Assembly: GCF_947489565.1 (NCBI RefSeq)
Contig: NZ_CANLEA010000014.1
Location: 124,001-188,000 of the forward strand
DNA: 64,000 nucleotides
Source: an uncultured Kordia sp.
GTDB taxonomy: Bacteria > Bacteroidota > Bacteroidia > Flavobacteriales > Flavobacteriaceae
Direction: 5' to 3'
The notes below the pieces were generated by a model. It made no database searches and was not told where the DNA came from. It saw only the letters and a list, made by a program, of their open reading frames with translations. Positions 35,769 to 44,201 of this stretch are shown in pieces. How positions within the stretch are numbered: position 1 is the first letter of the stretch; each line of letters opens with the position of its first letter. Position numbers and translations under genes: made by a program.

Positions 35769-36263
35769 ATGAATGAAAAACTAATAGAAGAATTGAGAAA
35801 GAAATCAGTTCTCGGTAGAAAATTTGAAGAAAGCACCTATTTTCATGCCTTTTTTGAAGATGTTTTCAGAAATATGTATTCTGAAATATGTGATCAGAAT
35901 TATTATAAACTTAAAATTCCAGATGCTTATATCGAATTTTTAAAGGCTTTTCCTAATGGAATTGTTCACCTAGGAGATGACTATGGCTTTTTTGGAATAA
36001 TTGATTGTGTTAGTCAAACCATTAATGACATCACTTTGTGGTCTCCGTATGACGAAGAAAGAGGAAAATTAGCCTCTTGGATTTACATTGGAGTAAGAGG
36101 AGACAAAGGGAATATTTATTTATGCTGTGATTCGTCCTCTGACTATTTTGGGAAAATTGAAGAGTTTTATGATGGTTCTGCTTTTATGAATGATACATTA
36201 TCTGATCCTATAAAAATGCAAAATTTTGAAGAGTTCTGCCAGTCTATTATGGATGAAAGTTAA
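35769..36263 (+). CDS. SMI1/KNR4-family protein
   Basis: 164 residues from ATG 35769. The domain shows IPDAYIEFLKAFPNGIVHLGD and later a conserved D-F-EEF tail, as in SMI1/KNR4 (SUKH) proteins. In bacteria many of these are immunity proteins against secreted toxins, but here no toxin gene is adjacent. It follows the AHSA1 gene by nine bases and may be read from the same promoter. Cytoplasmic, no signal peptide. The role is not known. A second SMI1/KNR4 gene is at 61675. Confidence 0.72.
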   Translation: MNEKLIEELRKKSVLGRKFEESTYFHAFFEDVFRNMYSEICDQNYYKLKIPDAYIEFLKAFPNGIVHLGDDYGFFGIIDCVSQTINDITLWSPYDEERGKLASWIYIGVRGDKGNIYLCCDSSSDYFGKIEEFYDGSAFMNDTLSDPIKMQNFEEFCQSIMDES

Positions 36264-36329
36264 ATGAACAACCTTACTTTTAGAATATATTTCTATATCT
36301 TGTAAAGGAACATTAAAACAAACTTTACA

Positions 36330-36836
36330 ATGCGATTAAAATGTATTACTGCCATTGCGTTTAGTCTTTTTTTCCTTGTCGGATTTGCGCAAGATGGCGA
36401 TGTTGCCAAAAAAGGACAAGACGTTTCTAACTTAGTCTTTACGGTAGAAAATGGCAAGCAAATTAAAATGTCCGATTATAAAGATAAGGTTGTATTTATT
36501 AACTTTTTTGCCAATTGGTGTCCGCCATGCAAACTAGAAATGCCACATTTAGAAAAAGATGTGTGGCAGCAATACAAAGGCAATGAAAACTTTGTCATGT
36601 TCGGATTTGCACGCGGTGATGATTTGGCGAAAGTTCAAAAGTTTCAAAAAGACTTTAAAACGACATTTGCAATGCATCCAGATGCTTCCAAAGCGATTTA
36701 TAACAACTTTGCAACTAAATATATTCCGCGAAATTATATTATAAAAAATGGCAAAATAGTCTACGCTTCCACAGGTTTCAAGAAAGATGAATTTGATGAA
36801 ATGGTGAAGTTGTTAGGTACACTTTTAAAAGAATAA
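36330..36836 (+). CDS. TlpA-like periplasmic thioredoxin
   Basis: 168 residues: a signal peptide (about 1-20), then a TlpA/ResA-type thioredoxin fold with the redox pair Cys64 and Cys67 in NWCPPCKLEMP and the cis-Pro region YIPRNYII. It should reduce or transfer disulfides in the periplasm, with its partner not identified here. It lies 10 bases before the next gene. There is no cytochrome c biogenesis gene nearby. Confidence 0.9.
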   Translation: MRLKCITAIAFSLFFLVGFAQDGDVAKKGQDVSNLVFTVENGKQIKMSDYKDKVVFINFFANWCPPCKLEMPHLEKDVWQQYKGNENFVMFGFARGDDLAKVQKFQKDFKTTFAMHPDASKAIYNNFATKYIPRNYIIKNGKIVYASTGFKKDEFDEMVKLLGTLLKE

Positions 36837-36846
36837 TTCACACTAT

Positions 36847-37329
36847 ATGAGTCTTACATCTATAAAAAAGAGGTTATTATCAAAGAATATATTGCTTGCT
36901 GAAGATACCATTCTCAGGCAACAAACAGTGATTGGATATGACAAACAATTTCGCTGGAGTTGGATGGTAACACAACTCAATACGTTTTATGTGGCAAGTG
37001 ATTTAAAAGACGCAACAATCACCGTTGAAACAATTGAATCTCATTTAAAAGAAGCATTTAATTACGGTAAGAAAAACTATAAAGGTTGGCCCAGAGGTTT
37101 GCAATCTGCTATTGGTGTCGTCAATATTCTAATTGCAGAAAATATTACAGAACAAGCCAAAACTTATTGTAAAAAGCTGAAATCTGGTAAAAAATGGGCA
37201 GGATTTGCCATTCCTGTAGTGATTGATGCAAAGACGAAAGAAGTATTCTTTTTTGATAAAAAACCCATGTGGGGACGCATTTACTTTCCGTATTTTAAAC
37301 GAATGATTGAAGAACTCACGATATCATAA
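36847..37329 (+). CDS. Hypothetical protein
   Basis: 160 residues, no signal peptide or membrane helix. It is lysine- and tryptophan-rich with a compact look (FRWSWMVTQLNTF, NYGKKNYKGWPRGLQS, GFAIPVVIDAKTKEVFFFDKK). The last part could be a mixed beta sheet with a short hairpin. I do not recognise the family. It follows the TlpA-like gene by 10 bases and ends before a bidirectional terminator at 37371, so it is probably co-transcribed with it. Confidence 0.7.
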   Translation: MSLTSIKKRLLSKNILLAEDTILRQQTVIGYDKQFRWSWMVTQLNTFYVASDLKDATITVETIESHLKEAFNYGKKNYKGWPRGLQSAIGVVNILIAENITEQAKTYCKKLKSGKKWAGFAIPVVIDAKTKEVFFFDKKPMWGRIYFPYFKRMIEELTIS

Positions 37330-37370
37330 GTACGCAATTTTTTTACTTTTTAGAGTATTTAAGAAATATA

Positions 37371-37404
37371 AAAAGCCGTTTCAATATCTGTTGAAACGGC
37401 TTTT
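37371..37404. terminator. Bidirectional terminator between convergent genes
   Basis: A perfect 14-bp stem AAAAGCCGTTTCAA/TTGAAACGGCTTTT with a 6-nt loop, with A-run and T-run on either side. It serves the gene ending at 37329 and the helicase ending at 37415. Confidence 0.93.
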
Positions 37405-37414
37405 TTATGAAATA

Positions 37415-39754
37415 TTATTTTACAACTTTAAGTTTGGCAAAACGTAGCAATAGCTTTTTAATTCCGCCTACTTTAAATTTGATTTCTGCTTTTTTATCGG
37501 CTCCTACTCCATCTAAACGCAGAATTTCTCCGCGACCAAAACGTGAATGTTCTACTAAAGTTCCTGGAACCAATCGTTCATCTAATAAGCTTCCGCTTGG
37601 TGGAGAACTTTGCGAAGATTCAGGTTTGAGTTTACGCAGCTTTCGAACTTGTTCTGGTGTTGGACTTCCCACAACTGGCGGACGACCCGATTTTGGTTTT
37701 TGCAGACGCAATTTACTCTTATCAACCTCTCCAAAAATATCTTTGTCTACCAACGGTTTAAAACGATAACTATCTATTGGCGTAATATAATCTAGGAATT
37801 TATCGTCTATTTCTTCAATAAAACGACTTGGTTCTGCATCGACCAATTTTCCCCAACGGTAACGACTTTGTGTATATGTCAAATAAGCTTGCTGTTCGGC
37901 TCTGGTTAAAGCCACATAGAACAAACGGCGTTCTTCTTCGAGTTCGCTTCGTGTGTTCATACTCATGCCCGATGGAAATAAATCTTCTTCCATTCCCACA
38001 ATATATACGTGTGGAAATTCCAATCCTTTTGCCAAGTGAATCGTCATCAAAGCAACACGATCGTCATCTCCTTTGTCATTATCCATATCGGTTGCGAGCG
38101 CTACATCTTCCAAGAATTCGGCCAAAGCACCTGTAGCATCTGCAACTTCTATTTGTCCTTCCACAAAATCTTTGATACCATTCAGTAATTCTTCAATATT
38201 TTCAATACGAGCAATTCCTTCTGGCGTTCCATCCTTTTTCAATTCTTGAACTAAACCTGTTTTTTTAGTGATGTGCGATGTCAATTCAAATGCATTTGTA
38301 CTTTCATTCATCACTTGAAAACTTCGGATCATTACCACAAAATTCTCTAGTTTGGTTTTCGTTCCAGAATTTATTCTTAGATCAATTTTTGAAATATTTT
38401 CCATTACTTCAAACATCGAACGTCCGTAATGTTTGGCAGCTACCACCAGTTTATCGATGGTTGTTTGCCCAATTCCACGTGCTGGATAATTGATGACACG
38501 TTTTAAACTTTCTTCATCTTTCGGATTTACGATTAAACGCAAATATGCCAATACATCTTTGATTTCTTTACGTTGATAGAACGATAAACCTCCGTAAATT
38601 CGATACGGAATATCACGCTTACGCAACGCATCTTCCATTGCTCTAGATTGTGCATTGGTACGATATAAAATCGCAAAATCACCATTTGGCAATTGTTCGC
38701 GCATCTTTGTTTCAAAAATAGAACCTGCTACAAAACGGCCTTCTTCTCCATCGGTAACACTACGATTGACTTTTATTTTTGGTCCAGGATCGTTGGCAGT
38801 CCAAACAACTTTATCTAAACGTGTTTTATTGTGTTCAATTACTGAATTGGCTGCTTCTACAATGTTTTTGGTGGAACGGTAATTTTGCTCCAAACGATAC
38901 ATTTCTACATTGTCATAATCTTGCTGAAAATTCAGAATGTTGTTGATATTGGCGCCACGGAACGCATAAATACTTTGCGAATCATCACCTACGACACATA
39001 TATTCTGAAAACGATCTGCCAACGCTTTTACGATCAAATATTGTGAATGGTTTGTATCTTGGTACTCATCCACTAGAATATAGCGGAAACGATTTTGGTA
39101 TTTGGCTAAAACATCTGGAAAGCGGTTTAATAATTCGTTCGTTCGTAATAATAAATCATCAAAATCCATTGCACCAGCTTTAAAACAGCGATCTACATAT
39201 TCTTTATAGATTTCGCCCATTCTTGGCCGTTTTGCCATCGCATCAGCTTCTACTAAATCGGCATTATTAAAATACGCACGCACGGTAATTAAGCTATTCT
39301 TAAAAGAAGAAATTCGCGAACGTACTTGTTTGTATTTGTAGATATCTTTATCAAGTTGCATTTCCTTGATAATGGAACGAATCAAACGTTCGGAATCTTG
39401 CGTATCATAGATCGTAAAGTTACTTGGATAGCCCAATTTATCAGCTTCAAAGCGTAAAATTTTTGCGAAAATCGAATGGAATGTTCCCATCCATAGGTTT
39501 TTAGCTTCACTTCCACCAACAATTTTTGCAATACGCTCTTTCATTTCACGTGCTGCTTTGTTGGTAAATGTTAAGGCTAAAATATTGAATGAATCTACGC
39601 CCTGACTCATTAAATACGCAATACGATACGTAAGTACTCTTGTTTTTCCAGAACCTGCTCCAGCGATCACCATCAATGCGCCATCTTTGTGAACTGTAGG
39701 CGCTCTTTGTGCATCATTTAGCTGTGCAATATAATGTTGAATGTCTTGCTCCAT
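37415..39754 (-). CDS. UvrD/PcrA-type DNA helicase
   Basis: 779 residues from ATG 39754 (MEQDIQHYIAQLNDAQRAPT); a further in-frame ATG at 39781 would add nine residues. It is a superfamily 1A 3'-5' helicase with the Q-motif LNDAQRAP, Walker A GAGSGKTRVLT, Walker B LVDEYQDTNHSQY, motif III GDDSQSIYAFRGA, motif IV LEQNYRS, motif V VALMTIHLAKGLEFPHVYIVG and motif VI EEERRLFYVALTRA. The C-terminal tail ends in a PcrA-like tudor segment (VEHSRFGRGEILRLDGVGADKKAEIKF). Roles are repair and replication-conflict resolution. Complete. Confidence 0.95.
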   Translation of the reverse strand: MEQDIQHYIAQLNDAQRAPTVHKDGALMVIAGAGSGKTRVLTYRIAYLMSQGVDSFNILALTFTNKAAREMKERIAKIVGGSEAKNLWMGTFHSIFAKILRFEADKLGYPSNFTIYDTQDSERLIRSIIKEMQLDKDIYKYKQVRSRISSFKNSLITVRAYFNNADLVEADAMAKRPRMGEIYKEYVDRCFKAGAMDFDDLLLRTNELLNRFPDVLAKYQNRFRYILVDEYQDTNHSQYLIVKALADRFQNICVVGDDSQSIYAFRGANINNILNFQQDYDNVEMYRLEQNYRSTKNIVEAANSVIEHNKTRLDKVVWTANDPGPKIKVNRSVTDGEEGRFVAGSIFETKMREQLPNGDFAILYRTNAQSRAMEDALRKRDIPYRIYGGLSFYQRKEIKDVLAYLRLIVNPKDEESLKRVINYPARGIGQTTIDKLVVAAKHYGRSMFEVMENISKIDLRINSGTKTKLENFVVMIRSFQVMNESTNAFELTSHITKKTGLVQELKKDGTPEGIARIENIEELLNGIKDFVEGQIEVADATGALAEFLEDVALATDMDNDKGDDDRVALMTIHLAKGLEFPHVYIVGMEEDLFPSGMSMNTRSELEEERRLFYVALTRAEQQAYLTYTQSRYRWGKLVDAEPSRFIEEIDDKFLDYITPIDSYRFKPLVDKDIFGEVDKSKLRLQKPKSGRPPVVGSPTPEQVRKLRKLKPESSQSSPPSGSLLDERLVPGTLVEHSRFGRGEILRLDGVGADKKAEIKFKVGGIKKLLLRFAKLKVVK

Positions 39755-39837
39755 AATTAAGTCCAAAAATAAAACACTCAACTCGCTATTACAATAACAA
39801 TTTGTGAAAGTTATGCACTTTTTGTTGTTAGTTTGTT

Positions 39838-40005
39838 GGGTTTTGGGTTTTGGGTTTTGGTAAGGTTGCTTATTTTAATTTTGTTTCAAAGACTGAACTA
39901 TTCAACTTATAAACATGTAAACTTCTTATTTGTTGATTTGTTGATTTGTTTTTTTGTCAATTTGTTTCTTTGTTGATTTGTTGATTTGTCAATTTGTTCG
40001 CTCAT
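39838..40005. repeat. Low-complexity T/G microrepeats
   Basis: TTTTGGG-type heptamers (39838-39863) and repeated TTTGTTGATTTG-type units (about 39922-40000) in the spacer between two minus-strand genes. This is simple sequence, possibly slippage-prone. Confidence 0.8.
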
Positions 40006-40008
40006 AAC

Positions 40009-41043
40009 TCACAACTCTTCACTTTTCACACGGCTAATTTGAAAAGGTTGAAACCAGTCCCAGCTTACACCAATAGCAATTTGATTTCCAGAATCTACAA
40101 AGCGGTAATTATAATTATCGTGTCCGTAAATATAGCTTACAAAAAATCCGATATCTCGATTAAAAGGATATAGAGTAAATGAAGTTTCGCTTCGTAAAGG
40201 CTCTACGGAAGCATGTGCGCCTTGAATGACTTCGAATTTTTGCTCAATGGCATAGCGTAATTTCGGTTTCCATTGATGTTCGTATTCATAACAAAACCCA
40301 AAGCGATTTCTACCATAAATACTGATATCAAAATCTGAATAACCACCAAAATCAAACAATCCCACAAAACGATTGTGATACAATTCCCAAGAAGCCGTAA
40401 AGGAATGGATTTTATGAGGTTCATCGCGCTTGTTCAATTCATTGAATCGAAAGTTTAAAGAGAGTTTTGTAGTATTTGTTGAAAAATTTCCGTTCGTTCT
40501 ATTGAGTAATGCTGACAGATTGCTATCATCCGTAATTGTCGCATGAAAATCATTACATGCCATCGATTCATCTTCCTCTCCAGCCAAAAATGCGCAACCA
40601 GATTGTCCGTTAGAATAATGTCCGCTTTCAATTGCCCAAGCAAAAAAGTTATTGCTACTTGTTTTTATCATTTGCTGCCAACCAAATAAGATACGATACG
40701 AAGGTGTTTTTACAGGTTTTGAAGTTTCTCCATACATACGAATATGCGGTTGAAACGTAACATAAAAAGCATTTCCTGCTTTATTATCATATTCTTGCAT
40801 GTTTTTACGAATGTTGTTGATAATACTATAATATACTACGGGTTTTGCATCAAAAAGGATGCTTTCGCTAGCATTCATATTCGACATATAACTAAACGCA
40901 GGTTTTACCGCAATTGGATAATCGTCGTTAAAAGCATTTGTATCTGACGTTGCCATCGTATTTTGAGTGTCTTTAGCATCGGTAGTTTGTCCAAAACTTA
41001 TGTAAAATATCAGCAGTAATAATGGTAGTATTGCTTTTTTCAT
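40009..41043 (-). CDS. Outer-membrane phospholipase A-like protein
   Basis: 344 residues with a signal peptide (MKKAILPLLLLIFYISFGQ). The segment AIESGHYSNGQSG carries His142 and Ser144 in the H-x-S-N-G arrangement of the OMPLA (PldA) active site, and the C-terminal strands (SYIYGHDNYNYRF, then VSWDWF) resemble the last strands of that 12-stranded barrel. An N-terminal stretch of about 25 residues rich in Thr/Asp is extra. If the assignment is right, it is a calcium-dependent phospholipase in the outer membrane, normally activated by membrane stress. Similarity is modest outside the motif. Confidence 0.55.
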   Translation of the reverse strand: MKKAILPLLLLIFYISFGQTTDAKDTQNTMATSDTNAFNDDYPIAVKPAFSYMSNMNASESILFDAKPVVYYSIINNIRKNMQEYDNKAGNAFYVTFQPHIRMYGETSKPVKTPSYRILFGWQQMIKTSSNNFFAWAIESGHYSNGQSGCAFLAGEEDESMACNDFHATITDDSNLSALLNRTNGNFSTNTTKLSLNFRFNELNKRDEPHKIHSFTASWELYHNRFVGLFDFGGYSDFDISIYGRNRFGFCYEYEHQWKPKLRYAIEQKFEVIQGAHASVEPLRSETSFTLYPFNRDIGFFVSYIYGHDNYNYRFVDSGNQIAIGVSWDWFQPFQISRVKSEEL

Positions 41044-41223
41044 CAGCGAAAATTTAGTTCGTATGGTATTAAATGTAGAAAAAAAGGAAGTATGTTGCCA
41101 AATTCCATCCTATGAATTAACACTTTGGCTTTCGGAATTGCCTTTTTGACTGCATCAAAATTACGTAAAACTACGGTGCAATGCTTTTCGGATATTTTGC
41201 TATTTTTAGAAAAAAATATTTAC

Positions 41224-42471
41224 ATGGGATATCCAAAAGAAATCTTGATCTTTCGACATGCAGAAAAACCTGCAGATTCAAAGAACGAAAACTTATCTAC
41301 CAAAGGTTACGAACGTGCAGCAGCACTAGCCTATTATTTACCTGATGCTTTTGGTACCATTGATCATCTTTTTGCCGCTGGTGTTGGAATTAAAAGTCCT
41401 AGCAAACGTCCAATAGAAACGATAACACCTTTAGCGACACGTTTGGATAAGAAAATCCATGAAAAATTTTTAAAATATGAATATAAAGATATGGTAACAC
41501 ATATTTTTAAGGATGAAAAATATACTGATTCTGTCATTGCTATTGCTTGGCAACATACAGACATTGAAGATATAGCAAACACTTTTGGAACTCAAGATGT
41601 GCCTACTACTCCTTGGCCTGGCGATTGTTTCGATTTGGTTTGGAAACTTACCTATAATGGAGATAAAACCTATACGTTAGATCAAATTCCGCAGTTATTA
41701 ATGTATGGAGATACGGATGATATTATTGTAGATCCTGTTACAAAAACTTTTTGTCAAGAATTACAAACCATTGATCCGCGTGTGCTGTTTAGCTCACATA
41801 TGCCAACACCTGCTGGAAATTTTCCTAATCAAGCAATGACTTGTGTTTTTCAAGTACCAAAAGTCAATGTGCCAGAAGGATTGGAAGAACAATTTATTTT
41901 TGTAGGCGCAAGTTTTTTATTGTCTGAAACTGCCATTATCAACAATCAAATTGCTGCTGTTTTAAATGTGGCTACTGAAGTAAATGATGCGAAAGACTTG
42001 CAAATTCCATTCTCTGATCCGCAAGTAGACAAACGTGCAGCCTTGCCTTTTGAGTTGGCTGCTAATGAAACATATTATTTAAATCAATTAAATAAAGTTG
42101 GTCTAACTGATGACAATGAAAATGATATGATGTCCTTGGTTGCTGCCGTATTAGAAGCAGAACAATTATTGAATGCGCCATCACCAACACAGCAAAAAGC
42201 AGCTGGAGCGGTAGATTTTTATGCGCAAGGAAATTTAGTCATCCACAGTCATGAAGGAGGAAGTCGTGCGGTAACGGTTACAGCTTTATATTTATATTAC
42301 AAATATTATATACAGACAGACGTTTCTTTTGTAGATGTATATAAAAGTATTATTTGCTTACGCTGGAATAAAACTATAAATAATCATCCAACGCAAGGAA
42401 TTTGCGAAAACGCCTATAAAGTATTGAATACGTTTGAAGCGTTATTTCCGAAGCCAGTTCGTAAAGCTTAA
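41224..42471 (+). CDS. Histidine phosphatase fused to a dual-specificity-phosphatase-like domain lacking its cysteine
   Basis: 415 residues from ATG 41224 (the frame is open upstream, but the phosphatase domain starts here). Residues about 5-170 are a histidine-phosphatase domain: IFRHAEKP with His12 as nucleophile, LSTKGYERA, and the second His in AIAWQHTDIEDIA. Residues about 215-400 look like a dual-specificity protein phosphatase: AAVLNVATEVND, KVGLTDDNENDM, then the P-loop position NLVIHSHEGGSRAVTVTAL. The canonical HCxxGxSR is HSHEGGSR here (residues 341-348), so the catalytic Cys is Ser (AGT at 42247). It reads as an active phosphatase tethered to a pseudophosphatase that could bind a phosphoprotein. 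The DSP call is by eye. Confidence 0.65.
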   Translation: MGYPKEILIFRHAEKPADSKNENLSTKGYERAAALAYYLPDAFGTIDHLFAAGVGIKSPSKRPIETITPLATRLDKKIHEKFLKYEYKDMVTHIFKDEKYTDSVIAIAWQHTDIEDIANTFGTQDVPTTPWPGDCFDLVWKLTYNGDKTYTLDQIPQLLMYGDTDDIIVDPVTKTFCQELQTIDPRVLFSSHMPTPAGNFPNQAMTCVFQVPKVNVPEGLEEQFIFVGASFLLSETAIINNQIAAVLNVATEVNDAKDLQIPFSDPQVDKRAALPFELAANETYYLNQLNKVGLTDDNENDMMSLVAAVLEAEQLLNAPSPTQQKAAGAVDFYAQGNLVIHSHEGGSRAVTVTALYLYYKYYIQTDVSFVDVYKSIICLRWNKTINNHPTQGICENAYKVLNTFEALFPKPVRKA

Positions 42472-42540
42472 GTAAATCAATGTAAAACGTTAAATATTAT
42501 GAAACTACGGTCTTCCCGTAACTTATGACAAATGATCTTT

Positions 42541-42571
42541 ATTAATTTTAAGAATAACTTCTAAAATTAAT
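42541..42571 (+). promoter_or_regulatory. Inverted repeat just before peptide gene 3
   Basis: A perfect 10-bp inverted repeat ATTAATTTTA/TAAAATTAAT with an 11-nt spacer, ending four bases before the ATG at 42576. It covers the ribosome-binding region, so it could be an operator or a translational hairpin. Confidence 0.5.
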
Positions 42572-42575
42572 GACC

Positions 42576-42713
42576 ATGAAAAAACAAAGTCTGAAAAAAT
42601 TACAAAAATTAAAATTGAACAAAGTTCCTGTTTCTAAGTTACAGGTAAAAGGAGGAGTAGAAGCGGCAGGAGAATCTGCTTTCAATACAACTTGTCCATT
42701 CTGTGATCAATAG
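42576..42713 (+). CDS. GG-leader peptide precursor 3
   Basis: A 45-residue peptide, too short for most gene callers. The basic leader (SLKKLQKLKLNKVPVSKLQ) ends VKGG (residues 24-27). The 18-residue core VEAAGESAFNTTCPFCDQ has a CPFC pair that could form a disulfide or a thioether. The layout matches peptides 1 and 2 at 15186 and 15505, but the leader lacks the exact IAxLN string. No export or modification gene is next to it. It has its own terminator, which supports it as a real transcript. Confidence 0.7.
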   Translation: MKKQSLKKLQKLKLNKVPVSKLQVKGGVEAAGESAFNTTCPFCDQ

Positions 42714-42738
42714 TAAAAGAAAAATTTATATTTAATAG

Positions 42739-42767
42739 AAGCTTCTAGGAAACTGGAAGCTTTTTTT
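42739..42767 (+). terminator. Rho-independent terminator after peptide gene 3
   Basis: AAGCTTCTA pairs with TGGAAGCTT (one mismatch), then a run of seven Ts, starting 25 bases after the stop. Confidence 0.8.
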
Positions 42768-42817
42768 AGTTTCCAGACAACTTTTACAAATAGCATCCTA
42801 CAAATCAAAAAATTGAA

Positions 42818-42825
42818 TATCTTTG
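42818..42825 (+). promoter_or_regulatory. Putative -7 box (TATCTTTG) of the M20 amidohydrolase gene
   Basis: TATCTTTG matches TAnnTTTG exactly and lies 33 bases before the ATG at 42858. No clear -33 TTG. Confidence 0.45.
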
Positions 42826-42857
42826 AATTTATAACTATTCCCAATCACATAAATACT

Positions 42858-44126
42858 ATGAAGAAATTATTTCTTGCCAGCCTTTTTCTTTCTTTTTGTT
42901 TTGTTAATGCACAACATGGACTTGAAAAAGATATCGACGCTATTGAATCTAAAGTAATTGAGTGGCGACGCGATTTTCACGAAAATCCTGAGTTATCTAA
43001 TAGAGAGTTTAAAACTGCTGAAAAAATTGCAAAACATTTAAAATCGCTTGGTTTAGAAGTACAGACTGGTGTTGCACATACGGGAGTTGTGGGAATTTTG
43101 AAAGGTGATTTACCTGGAAAAGTAGTCGCACTACGTGCCGATATTGATGCACTTCCTGTAACGGAACGTACCGATGTTCCTTTTAAATCTATGGTAAGAA
43201 CTACATTCAACGGAGTAGACACTGGTGTAATGCACGCTTGTGGACATGATACACATACCGCAATTTTAATGGGCGTTGCAGAAATCTTTTCAAAACATAA
43301 AAATAAAATTAAGGGAACTGTTGTATTTATTTTTCAACCTGCAGAAGAAGGCGCGCCTAAAGGCGAAGAAGGTGGCGCGGAAATGATGGTGAAAGAAGGT
43401 GTGTTGAAAAACCCTGATGTAGATGCTATTTTCGGATTGCACATTAGTGCTGGATTTGATGTAGGAACTATCAGTTATAAACCTGGAGGAATTATGGCAG
43501 CTTCACAGAGTTTTGAAATCAATGTGAAAGGAAAACAAAGTCACGGTTCTAGACCTTGGACAAGTATTGATCCTATTGTGACAAGTGCAAAGATTATTGA
43601 TGGATTGCAAACCATTATCAGTAGAGAATCTGAATTAACAAAAGAAGGCGCAGTAATTACCGTTGGAAAAATTACCAGTGGTGTACGTAGCAATATAATT
43701 CCAGAAAAAGCACAATTAATTGGTACTATTCGTACGTTAGATTATGATATGCAAGCGTTTATCAACAAACGTATGCAAGAAATGGTTCCTGCAATCGCGA
43801 AAGCATACAGAGCTGAAGCGACTATTGAAATTGCCAAAGGATATCCAATTACATATAACGATCCGAAGTTAACCGCACAAATGTTACCTTCTTTACAAAA
43901 ATCGGCTGGCGCAGAAAATGTAATCGAAATTAAAGCCATTACTGGTGCAGAAGATTTTTCATTCTTTCAAAAAGAAGTGCCAGGATTGTATTTCTTTTTA
44001 GGTGGAAAACCTGTCGATCAAGAAGCAACTTCGCATCATACACCTGATTTTTATATTGATGAAAGCGGTATGAAACTCGGTATAAAAACCTTCGTACAAC
44101 TTACTTTAGATTACCTCAATAACTAG
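42858..44126 (+). CDS. M20D amidohydrolase / carboxypeptidase, secreted
   Basis: 422 residues from ATG 42858, chosen because the signal peptide (MKKLFLASLFLSFCFVNAQ) starts there and the -7 box lies just upstream. It belongs to the M20D family (IAA-amino-acid hydrolase, hippuricase, N-acyl-amino-acid amidohydrolase): WRRDFHENPELSNREF, ALRADIDALPVTE, the metal motif HACGHDTHTAIL, FQPAEEG with the general base Glu, FGLHISA and the C-terminal HHTPDFYIDES. It hydrolyses N-acyl amino acids or peptides in the periplasm using two metal ions. The precise substrate is unknown. Confidence 0.92.
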   Translation: MKKLFLASLFLSFCFVNAQHGLEKDIDAIESKVIEWRRDFHENPELSNREFKTAEKIAKHLKSLGLEVQTGVAHTGVVGILKGDLPGKVVALRADIDALPVTERTDVPFKSMVRTTFNGVDTGVMHACGHDTHTAILMGVAEIFSKHKNKIKGTVVFIFQPAEEGAPKGEEGGAEMMVKEGVLKNPDVDAIFGLHISAGFDVGTISYKPGGIMAASQSFEINVKGKQSHGSRPWTSIDPIVTSAKIIDGLQTIISRESELTKEGAVITVGKITSGVRSNIIPEKAQLIGTIRTLDYDMQAFINKRMQEMVPAIAKAYRAEATIEIAKGYPITYNDPKLTAQMLPSLQKSAGAENVIEIKAITGAEDFSFFQKEVPGLYFFLGGKPVDQEATSHHTPDFYIDESGMKLGIKTFVQLTLDYLNN

Positions 44127-44155
44127 TGAGAAAATGATGACTTGGGTTTTTTAGA

Positions 44156-44163
44156 TACCTTTG
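44156..44163 (+). promoter_or_regulatory. Putative -7 box (TACCTTTG) of the giant adhesin gene
   Basis: TACCTTTG fits TAnnTTTG and lies 38 bases before the ATG at 44202. No TTG is seen at the right distance. Confidence 0.4.
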
Positions 44164-44201
44164 CTATACAATTGTAAGTATACAAATTTCTAAAATTCCC
44201 T

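Noticed and set aside
35769-36263. SMI1/KNR4 gene as part of a toxin-immunity locus
   Set aside because: Neighbours are ArsR/AHSA1 and a thioredoxin; no polymorphic toxin, Rhs or LXG-like gene is adjacent.
39838-40005. TTTTGGG and TTTGTTGATTTG runs as telomere-like or G-quadruplex structure
   Set aside because: The G-runs are too few and the sequence degenerates quickly; simple slippage explains it.
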